DNA of 64,000 nucleotides from Maribacter_C sp047345145 (GTDB taxonomy: Bacteria > Bacteroidota > Bacteroidia > Flavobacteriales > Flavobacteriaceae), in assembly GCF_047345145.1 (NCBI RefSeq), contig NZ_JBLFER010000004.1, forward strand, positions 124,001-188,000, read 5' to 3'. Under the pieces are notes generated by a model. That model made no database searches and was not told the origin of the DNA. It saw only the letters and a program-made list of their open reading frames with translations. Position numbers and translations under genes: made by a program. Position 1 is the stretch's first letter, and each line of letters opens with the position of its first letter. Shown in pieces: positions 52,899 through 60,335 of the stretch.

Positions 52899-53116
52899 TG
52901 AACTTCCAGTAAACATTACGTTTTCCGAATTATTTTGGCGGAGTATACCATTTGTCTCCCCTCTTTTTTTTATGCCCTGATATGTGCGACCTAGGTTTGT
53001 GGTGTTGTTAGTTCAACAATCAAGTTTTGTGGTCTTGCTCGGTTCGGTACTGCAGATCAAAACCGAGTAGGTCACACAAAACCAAATTAAAAGTTTAACC
53101 ACAAAATAAATAAATT
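52899..53116 (+). promoter_or_regulatory. Regulatory spacer before the aerolysin-like gene with direct repeats and hairpins
   Basis: Two direct repeats TTTGTGGTnTTG stand at 52996-53007 and 53026-53037, exactly 30 nt apart, about three helix turns. Between and after them are hairpin elements: TTGTT/AACAA (53005-53019), and a two-tier stem TTTTGTG (53025-53031) with CACAAAA (53075-53081) enclosing CTCGGTT (53038-53044) with AACCGAG (53061-53067). The regulator gene upstream ends at 52898. Operator and RNA-structure roles are inferred. Confidence 0.45.
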
Positions 53117-54913
53117 ATGAAAACGCAAAACAGATTATTGAAACTTGTTATTTTATTTTTAGCCCTCAGTATTGTCGGTGTTAGCTGTACCAAAGATGAA
53201 GTGATACCGCCGGTAGAGGTTATCGATACCGACAAAGATGGTATTGTAGATAGTATTGATAAGTGCCCAAATGAAGCCGCCCCAGGTAGTACAGATGGTT
53301 GCCCCATTGATACTATTGGAGAGCTAGACCAAACTGAAGGTACAATTTCTGAAGATGATTTTGAAGCCTATCAAGGGGAGTTAGGGGTTATTATAGATGC
53401 TAGACCTCTTGCGCGAAAAGGTCATAAACCTACCCAAGTAACCATTAACGTTGCCGCTAATACTGGTAATTATACAGAGACAGTACCCTTAGATGAATTT
53501 TCGTTTCTAGGGCAACTAAAATTACCTGTAGAAAACTTAAGTGATATGGCTAAAGATGAACTTATTGGGGGTGTACAAATTACACCCGAATATAAAGATG
53601 CCAGTGGTAATACTATTTTTACTCAAGAACCAACTACGGTATCATTTCAACCTAATCCATCAATAACATCGGCAAATACGAATGGGCTAGCGGAGACAGA
53701 AGAAAACACCACCTTAAGTTTTCGTGATGGTACATCATACTATATTCAGCGCATGAACACTGATGGCACTGCCAGTAGCGAGGCTTGGAGATACCTCCCT
53801 GAATTTGGTACTAATGACCTTATGACTTCCAATACTTCTGAATTTAATGGTAACGAACCTGATCGAAGCTTTACCTTTACACCTATATCTGGTGAGCCAA
53901 ATACCTTTGCCATAAAGCATACAGAATCTTCTAGATATTTGCTAGTCGGTGATGTTAGGATTATAAGGCCTAATGGGGAAATTACTGAATTAGGATTACA
54001 TTCTGGACCTAAAATGAGTGATCTAACAACCTTTGCTCAAGTTGAAGCCTCTCCGGTTTTTAACTCCTTCAAATTTAAATTTGAACGTCAAATCGATGGT
54101 AGTTATATTATTCAAGGAGGTGTTAATAATACCCCAATAAAACAATTACCCGGCTATGGATTAACGATAAGTCCAGATATAAGAATTTTACCTATACAAA
54201 GAGTGGTTGAAGCCGAAGATCGCACCTGGCGCATTGTATCTACAGATATTGAATGGAGCGTGACCAATATTGGCACTTCATTTTTGGATCCTATTTTATC
54301 AAAAGCAGAAACCTCGTTAAAATACAACACTATTCTCACAAATTGTGGCAGTGGCGATTTAAGTCAGAGTGCTGGTGTAACACTTTCTGAAACCGTTACG
54401 AACACCATTGGTTGGGAAGAGAGCTTATCTATGAGCACCTCGAATACCATTGGGGTGTCTGCCACTTTGGATGTAGATTTTTCCGTTAATATTTTAGGTT
54501 CGGAGTATGGTGTGGGTCTTAGCACTACCACTAATTATTCACACTCTTGGTCTTCAACAGAGACCAATAGTAATTGGGAAAGTGAAAATATAACAAATAA
54601 TCAAAGTCTATTAGTTGAAAGAACAGTTACCGTACCTTCTGGAAATGCTTCTTTAGTATATGATGTAATACAGTTTTATCCTAACACTAAAGTAAATTTT
54701 GCACAACGCATGCGTGTTAAAGGTACAGACGGCGGTGTTCCCTTAACTGGAGAAGAAATAAGAAGTCTATTTTATATCAGTGGATTTAATGGTGTTGTAA
54801 CCGCAATAGAAGCAGATGCCATTGTAATTACCCTAAAAGGTACGATGACCCTTGATAAAATAGTTGATAGCGAAAGTAATGTTCAAAATGTAGATCCAAA
54901 TTGCGGTGGATAA
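53117..54913 (+). CDS. Lipoprotein with thrombospondin-3-type calcium repeat and aerolysin-like pore-forming domain
   Basis: The 598-residue protein has a lipobox (SIVGVSCTKD, Cys24), an Asp-rich thrombospondin type 3-like segment (DTDKDGIVDSIDKCP, about 37-51), a beta-rich middle (about 190-375) with a possible trefoil, and a C-terminal domain (377-545). That domain has alternating polar/hydrophobic Ser/Thr-rich strands around SLSMSTSNTIGVSATLDVDF and GVGLSTTTNYSHSWSSTETN, then VERTVTVPSGNASLVYDVIQ. Long amphipathic Ser/Thr strands followed by a VTVPxG turn are typical of the aerolysin/ETX-MTX2 superfamily, whose members oligomerise into membrane pores. I judge this likely but not certain. 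Similar immunogenic lipoproteins without pores cannot be excluded. A UUCG terminator follows. Confidence 0.6.
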   Translation: MKTQNRLLKLVILFLALSIVGVSCTKDEVIPPVEVIDTDKDGIVDSIDKCPNEAAPGSTDGCPIDTIGELDQTEGTISEDDFEAYQGELGVIIDARPLARKGHKPTQVTINVAANTGNYTETVPLDEFSFLGQLKLPVENLSDMAKDELIGGVQITPEYKDASGNTIFTQEPTTVSFQPNPSITSANTNGLAETEENTTLSFRDGTSYYIQRMNTDGTASSEAWRYLPEFGTNDLMTSNTSEFNGNEPDRSFTFTPISGEPNTFAIKHTESSRYLLVGDVRIIRPNGEITELGLHSGPKMSDLTTFAQVEASPVFNSFKFKFERQIDGSYIIQGGVNNTPIKQLPGYGLTISPDIRILPIQRVVEAEDRTWRIVSTDIEWSVTNIGTSFLDPILSKAETSLKYNTILTNCGSGDLSQSAGVTLSETVTNTIGWEESLSMSTSNTIGVSATLDVDFSVNILGSEYGVGLSTTTNYSHSWSSTETNSNWESENITNNQSLLVERTVTVPSGNASLVYDVIQFYPNTKVNFAQRMRVKGTDGGVPLTGEEIRSLFYISGFNGVVTAIEADAIVITLKGTMTLDKIVDSESNVQNVDPNCGG

Positions 54914-54944
54914 TAGAAACAATTTTATTTGAGTTAGCTATTTC

Positions 54945-54968
54945 AAAACAGGCCTTCGGGCCTGTTTT
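54945..54968 (+). terminator. UUCG-loop terminator after the aerolysin-like gene
   Basis: AAAACAGGCC (54945-54954) and GGCCTGTTTT (54959-54968) form a perfect 10-bp stem capped by the very stable TTCG tetraloop and followed by T residues. It lies 31 nt after the stop at 54913 and should end that transcript before the GH114-like gene. Confidence 0.93.
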
Positions 54969-55126
54969 TTGGCTTAAGTAGACTTAAGAGTCCATACTTG
55001 ATATCCTTTTTAATTAAAAACAAATAAAACCAGTATTCAAATCACATTGGGGAATTATCACCGTTAGTTATTATAGAGCCCTACGCATTATTCATGTGTA
55101 TCACTATTTCTCCTATTCTTAATAAC

Positions 55127-55993
55127 ATGCAGAAAATGAATTTGTTTAGCATAATATATTGTTTCTTTTTCCTTTGCTCTTGTGAGCGCAATTCAGATCA
55201 AATAGTCAATGAAAATACAGATCAAATTGAAAACGATAGCATTTCAACACAAAATACAGCCATAGCTGTCTACAATCAAGCCTATCAAGAAAATTACGAA
55301 GCAGACGCTATCGTCGATATTCTTGTCAATGCTAAAAACTCATATGTTTTAGTAGATCCATTCGGTGAAAATCTCGTCGAGTCTATTGCAGCTCTGAAAG
55401 CAAACGGAAATGAAGTGGGTGCCTATATCAGCATTGGTACAGGAGAAACCTATCGCGACGACTATGAACAACTCAAACCATTTCTAGTTTCAAAAGCCTG
55501 GGGTGAATGGCCTGATGAGTTTTTTGTAAACCAAACTACAACGGGTATTCTAGAAATTATGAAAGCTCGTATTGATAAAATTGCTGCTTGGGGTTGTGAT
55601 TGGGTAGAATTTGATAATATGGACTGGGCTTACGATGAGGACAACAGAGGCATTTACGGGTTTCAGGTTACTGAAGCTGAAGCTATTTCCTATTTTCAAG
55701 TCTTGTGTGATTATGTGCACGAAAAAGGAATGAAGTGTATGGCTAAGAATATGACTGAAGAAGCTACAGCTTTTGATGGGGTCCTTTATGAATCTTACAA
55801 CAATGATAAAAATTGGTGGGATCAATCGGGAGCGCAAAACTTTTTAGATGCTGGCAAATTAGTCATTATCAATCATTACAATGAAACCAACTGCGGACAG
55901 GTTTATTCAGATTATAAAGGCATTTACAATAGCAATCTATCTTTTATTTGTGAAGATGCCAACCTTAAAAAGTACGTTCATTTTAATGATTGA
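55127..55993 (+). CDS. GH114-type endo-alpha-1,4-polygalactosaminidase family lipoprotein
   Basis: The 288-residue protein has a lipobox near residue 17 (FFFLCSCERN) and a TIM-barrel-like domain of the GH114/DUF297 type. Characteristic pieces are AIVDILVNAKNSYVLVDPFG, EVGAYISIGTGETYRDDY, then WVEFDNMDWAYDED (acidic residues probably catalytic) and LVIINHYNETNCG. Known members cut alpha-1,4-linked galactosaminyl polymers, and a related domain occurs in PelA, which processes the Pel biofilm polysaccharide. The upstream in-frame ATG 55094 would leave a poor signal, so ATG 55127 is preferred. Substrate is not proved. Confidence 0.8.
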   Translation: MQKMNLFSIIYCFFFLCSCERNSDQIVNENTDQIENDSISTQNTAIAVYNQAYQENYEADAIVDILVNAKNSYVLVDPFGENLVESIAALKANGNEVGAYISIGTGETYRDDYEQLKPFLVSKAWGEWPDEFFVNQTTTGILEIMKARIDKIAAWGCDWVEFDNMDWAYDEDNRGIYGFQVTEAEAISYFQVLCDYVHEKGMKCMAKNMTEEATAFDGVLYESYNNDKNWWDQSGAQNFLDAGKLVIINHYNETNCGQVYSDYKGIYNSNLSFICEDANLKKYVHFND

Positions 55994-56029
55994 AAATGAT
56001 TATAAGGCTTAGAACAAATTTCAAAAACA

Positions 56030-56057
56030 AAAGCTCGGAGCTGTCGCTCCGAGCTTT
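56030..56057 (+). terminator. Intrinsic terminator after the GH114-like gene
   Basis: AAAGCTCGGAGC (56030-56041) and GCTCCGAGCTTT (56046-56057) form a perfect 12-bp stem with a 4-nt loop, followed by a T-rich run. It lies 37 nt past the stop at 55993. A near-identical stem (AAAAGCTCGGG) ends the next operon at 60023-60050. Confidence 0.9.
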
Positions 56058-56181
56058 GTTATTTTTTCCGGTAACCAGCCGGAAATCATTCAACCAAACT
56101 AACAAACTAAAAATCTTTTCTGCATATTTAGACGTCATATATTTCAAAACCTTGCGCAGAGTATACGTTAAACTTTGTTAA

Positions 56182-56479
56182 AATAGAAAGTTGCATTTTT
56201 ATAAAATCTAAGTACGTTAAAACATCTTTCAGAAAGAAGTTAAAAAGTCTTGAACCATAACTAAAATAACAATCCGAGTGTCATTTTAAGACTTCAATAA
56301 AGGAAAAACAAAACAGTGTTTCTTGCTATTAGTCTAAACTCACATTTATCGTTTTGTTAACAACAGCACTCAAAAAATAATTCTTTCTTGCAGTCAAATC
56401 AAACCAACCAACGAATTGATTACAACTGGAAAACTGCACGTAAAAGACCAAACCATTTGCAACTACTTCAACCTCGTAT
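56182..56479. other. Gene-free spacer before the TonB receptor gene
   Basis: This 298-nt AT-rich stretch holds no gene I can support. It should contain the promoter of the TonB receptor/DUF4249 operon. I found no clear palindrome or consensus box that would pin it down. Confidence 0.5.
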
Positions 56480-58969
56480 TTGAAAATTTTAGTTGATAGT
56501 TTTAGCAAATTTTACAAATCAAAAAACCTAACCAGTTTGACAAACAAAATCTATTGCGCAGCAATTTTGCTTTTTCTGTTTTTTCAGGGATATGCAAAAG
56601 ACCACTCCGACTCCCCCGACAATTCAAAACTCTTTTATCAATCATCCGAGTATACCATTAGTGGATATATTACCGAAACTGGTAGTGGTGAAAACCTCTT
56701 GGGTGTTTCCATTTATGTACCCGAACTGAAACTAGGAACAACCTCAAACGACTACGGATTCTTTTCGTTAACCCTCCCTGAAGGCAGTCATGAAGTTTAC
56801 ATTTCGTACATCGGTTATGGAACGGAGATCAAAACAATCGAACTTAACAAAGATGCTGTTTGGGCCGTTGAGCTATCCACTTCCGCAGAGTTTTTAGAAG
56901 AAGTTGTAGTCACAGCAGACGAAAAAGTCAAGGAGAGTAAGGTCACGCAAATGAGTACGGTAAAAATTAATCCATCCGTAATTCAAGATGTCCCTGCGCT
57001 CTTAGGAGAGAAAGATGTCTTAAAGACTTTGCAACTGCTTCCTGGTATTCAAGCAGGGTCTGAAGGTAGTTCAGGATTCTTTGTACGTGGGGGAACTCCC
57101 GATCAAAACCTCATTGTTCTCGATGATGCCGTAGTTTATAATTCCAATCACCTCTTCGGATTCTTTTCTGTTTTCAATGGAGATGCCATAAAATCCGTAG
57201 AAGCTTTCAAAGGAGGTTTCCCCGCTCGTTTTGGGGGACGGCTATCATCAGTCATCAAAATAGACATGAAAGATGGTAACAAAGAAAAGCTTTCCGGAAA
57301 GTTCAATATCGGTCTAATTTCATCTTCGATATTATTGGAGGGTCCTATCAACAAAGGAAAAACTTCTTTTATTGTAAGTGGGCGCCGCACCTATGCAGAT
57401 GTATTGGCACGTCCTTTTATCAAAGCAGAAACTGATGGTGAAGGCGAGGGAGGATATTACTTTGCAGATCTCAACTTTAAAATCCATCACATATTCAGTC
57501 CTAAAGACAAAATTTATTGGAGCAATTACTATGGAAGGGATAAATTCTATGGAGAGACGAATGAGCAAAATTATGAAGACAAAGTTCGTCTAGGTTGGGG
57601 AAATATCACCTCTACACTGCGTTGGAATCATCAATACAACAATAAACTTTTCTCGAACACCTCATTGATTTTTAGCAACTACGAATTTAAGGTTACTGGT
57701 GATTTTAAAGAAACCTTTCAAGATGGCGAAATCGAAGAATCCTTCTTTAGAACCAGTTCAGGTATAAATGATTTCACGCTAAAAACCGATTTTGATTATT
57801 TCCCAAATAGCAAACACAGCATTAAGTTTGGAGCATTGGCCACCAATCATCAATTTAAGCCACAACGAATTTTAATCAAAGATGATTTCGCCGGAAATGT
57901 TGATGCCACCCAAGAACTAAATTCTTTTGAAGGGGCAGTGTATGCAGAAGATGATTGGAAACTTACCGATAAATTAAGAATCTCCCCTGGTTTTAGATTA
58001 AGTTATTTCAAACAAGGAGATAAACAGTATGTGAATCCTGAACCGCGTCTGGCACTTGCCTATAACTACAAACCCGATTTAGCCTTCAAAGCCTCATATA
58101 CGCGAATGAATCAATACATTCATTTACTATCCAGTTCAGGTATCGGACTTCCCACGGACCTTTGGGTTTCTTCTACGGATAGAGTAAAACCACAAACTTC
58201 TCAGCAGTTTGCCATTGGAATTGCAAAGGATTTTTTTGATAAGGACTATTCGATTACTGTAGAAGGATATTACAAAACTATGGATGATGTCATTGCCTAT
58301 AAAGAAGGGGCTTCTTTTTTAGCTATTGAGGATTTGGAAAGTGGAAAAACAACCAATTGGGAAGATAATATTACATCAGGCCAAGGTTGGGCCTACGGAG
58401 GAGAAATCCTGCTAAGAAAACAAACTGGCAAACTCACTGGATGGTTGGGTTATACTCTTGCTTGGTCTGAAAGACAATTTGATGAATTGAATTTGGGTAA
58501 GAAATTCTTTGACCGCTATGACCGTAGACATGATATTTCGCTAGTAGGAATTTATAAACCACATGACCGAATTACACTTTCGGCTACTTGGGTGTTTGCT
58601 ACGGGTAATAATTATACCCTTCCGAATTTACAGCGTTTGAATACTCAAGATGGATTTCCAATTCAAAATTCGAGTAACTTCTTCGGTGGTGAAACTCAAG
58701 AATTTTCTACACAACGAAATAATTTTAGAGGTGAATCTAGCCACCGTCTTGATCTTGGGGTACAGCTACATAAAAAACTAAAAAAAGGCCGTGAACGTAC
58801 TTGGGGGTTTTCCTTGTATAATAGCTATGCTAGACAGAATCCGTTTATCTATACTACGGGAGAGTCTTTTTATAATTTTGACGACCCTAATGCCACGGTT
58901 GAAAATGAACTCACACGAACATCTGTGTTGATATTGATTCCTTCCTTTAACTACACCTTTAAATTTTAA
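56480..58969 (+). CDS. TonB-dependent outer-membrane receptor with carboxypeptidase-regulatory-like N-terminal domain
   Basis: The 829-residue protein has a signal-like helix (YCAAILLFLFFQGYAK). A carboxypeptidase-regulatory-like beta domain follows (YTISGYITETGSGENLLGVS to YISYIGYG, 60-125). The plug domain has LKTLQLLPGIQAGSEGSSGF, VRGGTPDQNLIVLDDAVV and AFKGGFPARFGGRLSSVIKI, and the rest is a beta-barrel ending in IPSFNYTFKF with the typical final Phe. It should import a ligand across the outer membrane using TonB energy. The start codon is TTG (56480), as there is no ATG close upstream and the first internal ATG lies far inside. The ligand is unknown. The DUF4249 gene follows after 3 nt. 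Confidence 0.9.
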   Translation: MKILVDSFSKFYKSKNLTSLTNKIYCAAILLFLFFQGYAKDHSDSPDNSKLFYQSSEYTISGYITETGSGENLLGVSIYVPELKLGTTSNDYGFFSLTLPEGSHEVYISYIGYGTEIKTIELNKDAVWAVELSTSAEFLEEVVVTADEKVKESKVTQMSTVKINPSVIQDVPALLGEKDVLKTLQLLPGIQAGSEGSSGFFVRGGTPDQNLIVLDDAVVYNSNHLFGFFSVFNGDAIKSVEAFKGGFPARFGGRLSSVIKIDMKDGNKEKLSGKFNIGLISSSILLEGPINKGKTSFIVSGRRTYADVLARPFIKAETDGEGEGGYYFADLNFKIHHIFSPKDKIYWSNYYGRDKFYGETNEQNYEDKVRLGWGNITSTLRWNHQYNNKLFSNTSLIFSNYEFKVTGDFKETFQDGEIEESFFRTSSGINDFTLKTDFDYFPNSKHSIKFGALATNHQFKPQRILIKDDFAGNVDATQELNSFEGAVYAEDDWKLTDKLRISPGFRLSYFKQGDKQYVNPEPRLALAYNYKPDLAFKASYTRMNQYIHLLSSSGIGLPTDLWVSSTDRVKPQTSQQFAIGIAKDFFDKDYSITVEGYYKTMDDVIAYKEGASFLAIEDLESGKTTNWEDNITSGQGWAYGGEILLRKQTGKLTGWLGYTLAWSERQFDELNLGKKFFDRYDRRHDISLVGIYKPHDRITLSATWVFATGNNYTLPNLQRLNTQDGFPIQNSSNFFGGETQEFSTQRNNFRGESSHRLDLGVQLHKKLKKGRERTWGFSLYNSYARQNPFIYTTGESFYNFDDPNATVENELTRTSVLILIPSFNYTFKF

Positions 58970-58972
58970 GCT

Positions 58973-59863
58973 ATGAAAAAGTATATCCCATTTTTTATTG
59001 CAACACTAGTTTTATTCATCTCCTGCCAAAAAGTTGTTGATGCGGATGGCTTGCTTGATATAGAGGCGAAAGTATTTATTACGAGTTATATATCTCCCCA
59101 AGATACCGTTCTTCGGGTAAATGTATCAAGAGCCCTTCCCGTTTTTGGTACGCCGTTGAGCGTTCGAGACCAAGAAGCAAACCAAGAGAAATTCTTAATC
59201 AAAGATGCCCAGGTTACTATTTCAGATGAAGCTGGTAATAATTCGAATTTATCATATTCCGAAGAAGACAGAACCTATTTGGCAGATGCCAGTACTTTGG
59301 CCATTAGATCAAATCAAAGCTATTTTTTAAAAGTCATCGTTGATGGAAGTGAGTATAATGCTTCTTGCAGGATTCCCGAAAAGGTGGCTGAAATAAATGA
59401 ACGGATAAATTTTAGAGAAAGTAATTTTGGGGGACGAGAGGTCGACATCAATCTTGCCTTTCAAGACGCCGAAGAAGGAAGAAGTTTTTACATTCTAGGT
59501 GGATTTGTTGCCACAACCTTCCAGATTGAAGGCGAAGAACCTCAAACCTTTGATTTTGGTCTATTCTTCGAATCTGATGAGTTTCTTTCAGATAATCTAG
59601 AAGATGGAGGTACTTTGAGCGGAAGTGCATTTTTTAATGTAGGTAGTGACGTAGATGTTATGGAAAATACAGTCACACTTCAGGTTGCCCATGTTGAAGA
59701 AGCCTTGTTTCAAAATCTAAAAACGGCCTCTACCAATGCCGATGCTGATGGTAATCCCTTTGTGGAATATGCTATTGCTCCAAATAATATCCAAGAAGAA
59801 GGTGCAGTTGGCGTTTTTGCCGGGTATCAGCTTACTGAGAAAGTGGTTGAGTTGGAGTTGTAA
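58973..59863 (+). CDS. DUF4249 lipoprotein, partner of the TonB receptor
   Basis: The 296-residue protein has a lipobox (TLVLFISCQK, Cys19) and a beta-rich mature part. It begins DIEAKVFITSYISPQDTVLR and continues with a strand-rich body (DLGL-free, many Asp/Glu). This is the DUF4249 pattern. Genes for this family regularly follow a TonB receptor of the kind upstream, so it probably serves as the surface lipoprotein partner, much as SusD serves SusC, although the fold differs. That role is inference. The spacing to the receptor is 3 nt, so they are one operon. Confidence 0.85.
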   Translation: MKKYIPFFIATLVLFISCQKVVDADGLLDIEAKVFITSYISPQDTVLRVNVSRALPVFGTPLSVRDQEANQEKFLIKDAQVTISDEAGNNSNLSYSEEDRTYLADASTLAIRSNQSYFLKVIVDGSEYNASCRIPEKVAEINERINFRESNFGGREVDINLAFQDAEEGRSFYILGGFVATTFQIEGEEPQTFDFGLFFESDEFLSDNLEDGGTLSGSAFFNVGSDVDVMENTVTLQVAHVEEALFQNLKTASTNADADGNPFVEYAIAPNNIQEEGAVGVFAGYQLTEKVVELEL

Positions 59864-60335
59864 ATGGTATTGAAATCTAATTTATACAGATTTTTCGAAT
59901 GTCAGTTCGAGTGTTTTTTGAAATGAAATATAGAGAAAATCAACAGGAGGATCTCGCCCTGCCGCGGGATGAATTCAGTCCGCCAATTTGATAAAAAATC
60001 AAATCGGGACTTCATTCAAAGTAAAAGCTCGGGAACCACCCCGAGCTTTTCATCAAAATCAAAAACCAACCTAAACACATTAAACTGATTGATTATTTAG
60101 CTAACTAACTCAATTAAATAATCATAGCAATTTTTATATATAACAGCTATGTTCCAAAAAACCCTACCTAAAATTTATTTTTTTTTAAAATCCTTGAAAA
60201 ATTACCCTCAAAAGGCTCGGATGGACCGTATAGCAGTGTTATGACAAAAAGACAATCGCAAACAACACTGTCATGCTGAGCCTGCCTACCGGCAGGCAGG
60301 CTTGTCGAAGCGCTATGGCATTCTGAAGTTTTAAT
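59864..60335. repeat. Repeat-rich spacer: imperfect stem, terminator and nested palindrome
   Basis: No gene was found. A long imperfect stem pairs 59970-59992 with 59998-60018. A perfect hairpin AAAAGCTCGGG (60023-60033) with CCCGAGCTTTT (60040-60050) is the likely terminator of the TonB/DUF4249 operon. At 60270-60312 the phrase GTCATGCTGAGC...CTTGTCGAAGCG is interrupted by the near-palindrome GCCTGCCTACCGGCAGGCAG at 60280-60299. A GTCAGTTCGAGTG motif stands at 59900-59912. These look like dispersed flavobacterial spacer elements. Confidence 0.6.

Noticed and set aside
55990..56181. Small ORF MKMIIRLRTNF... after the GH114 gene
   Set aside because: It runs straight through the strong terminator hairpin at 56030-56057 and has no recognisable domain or signal.
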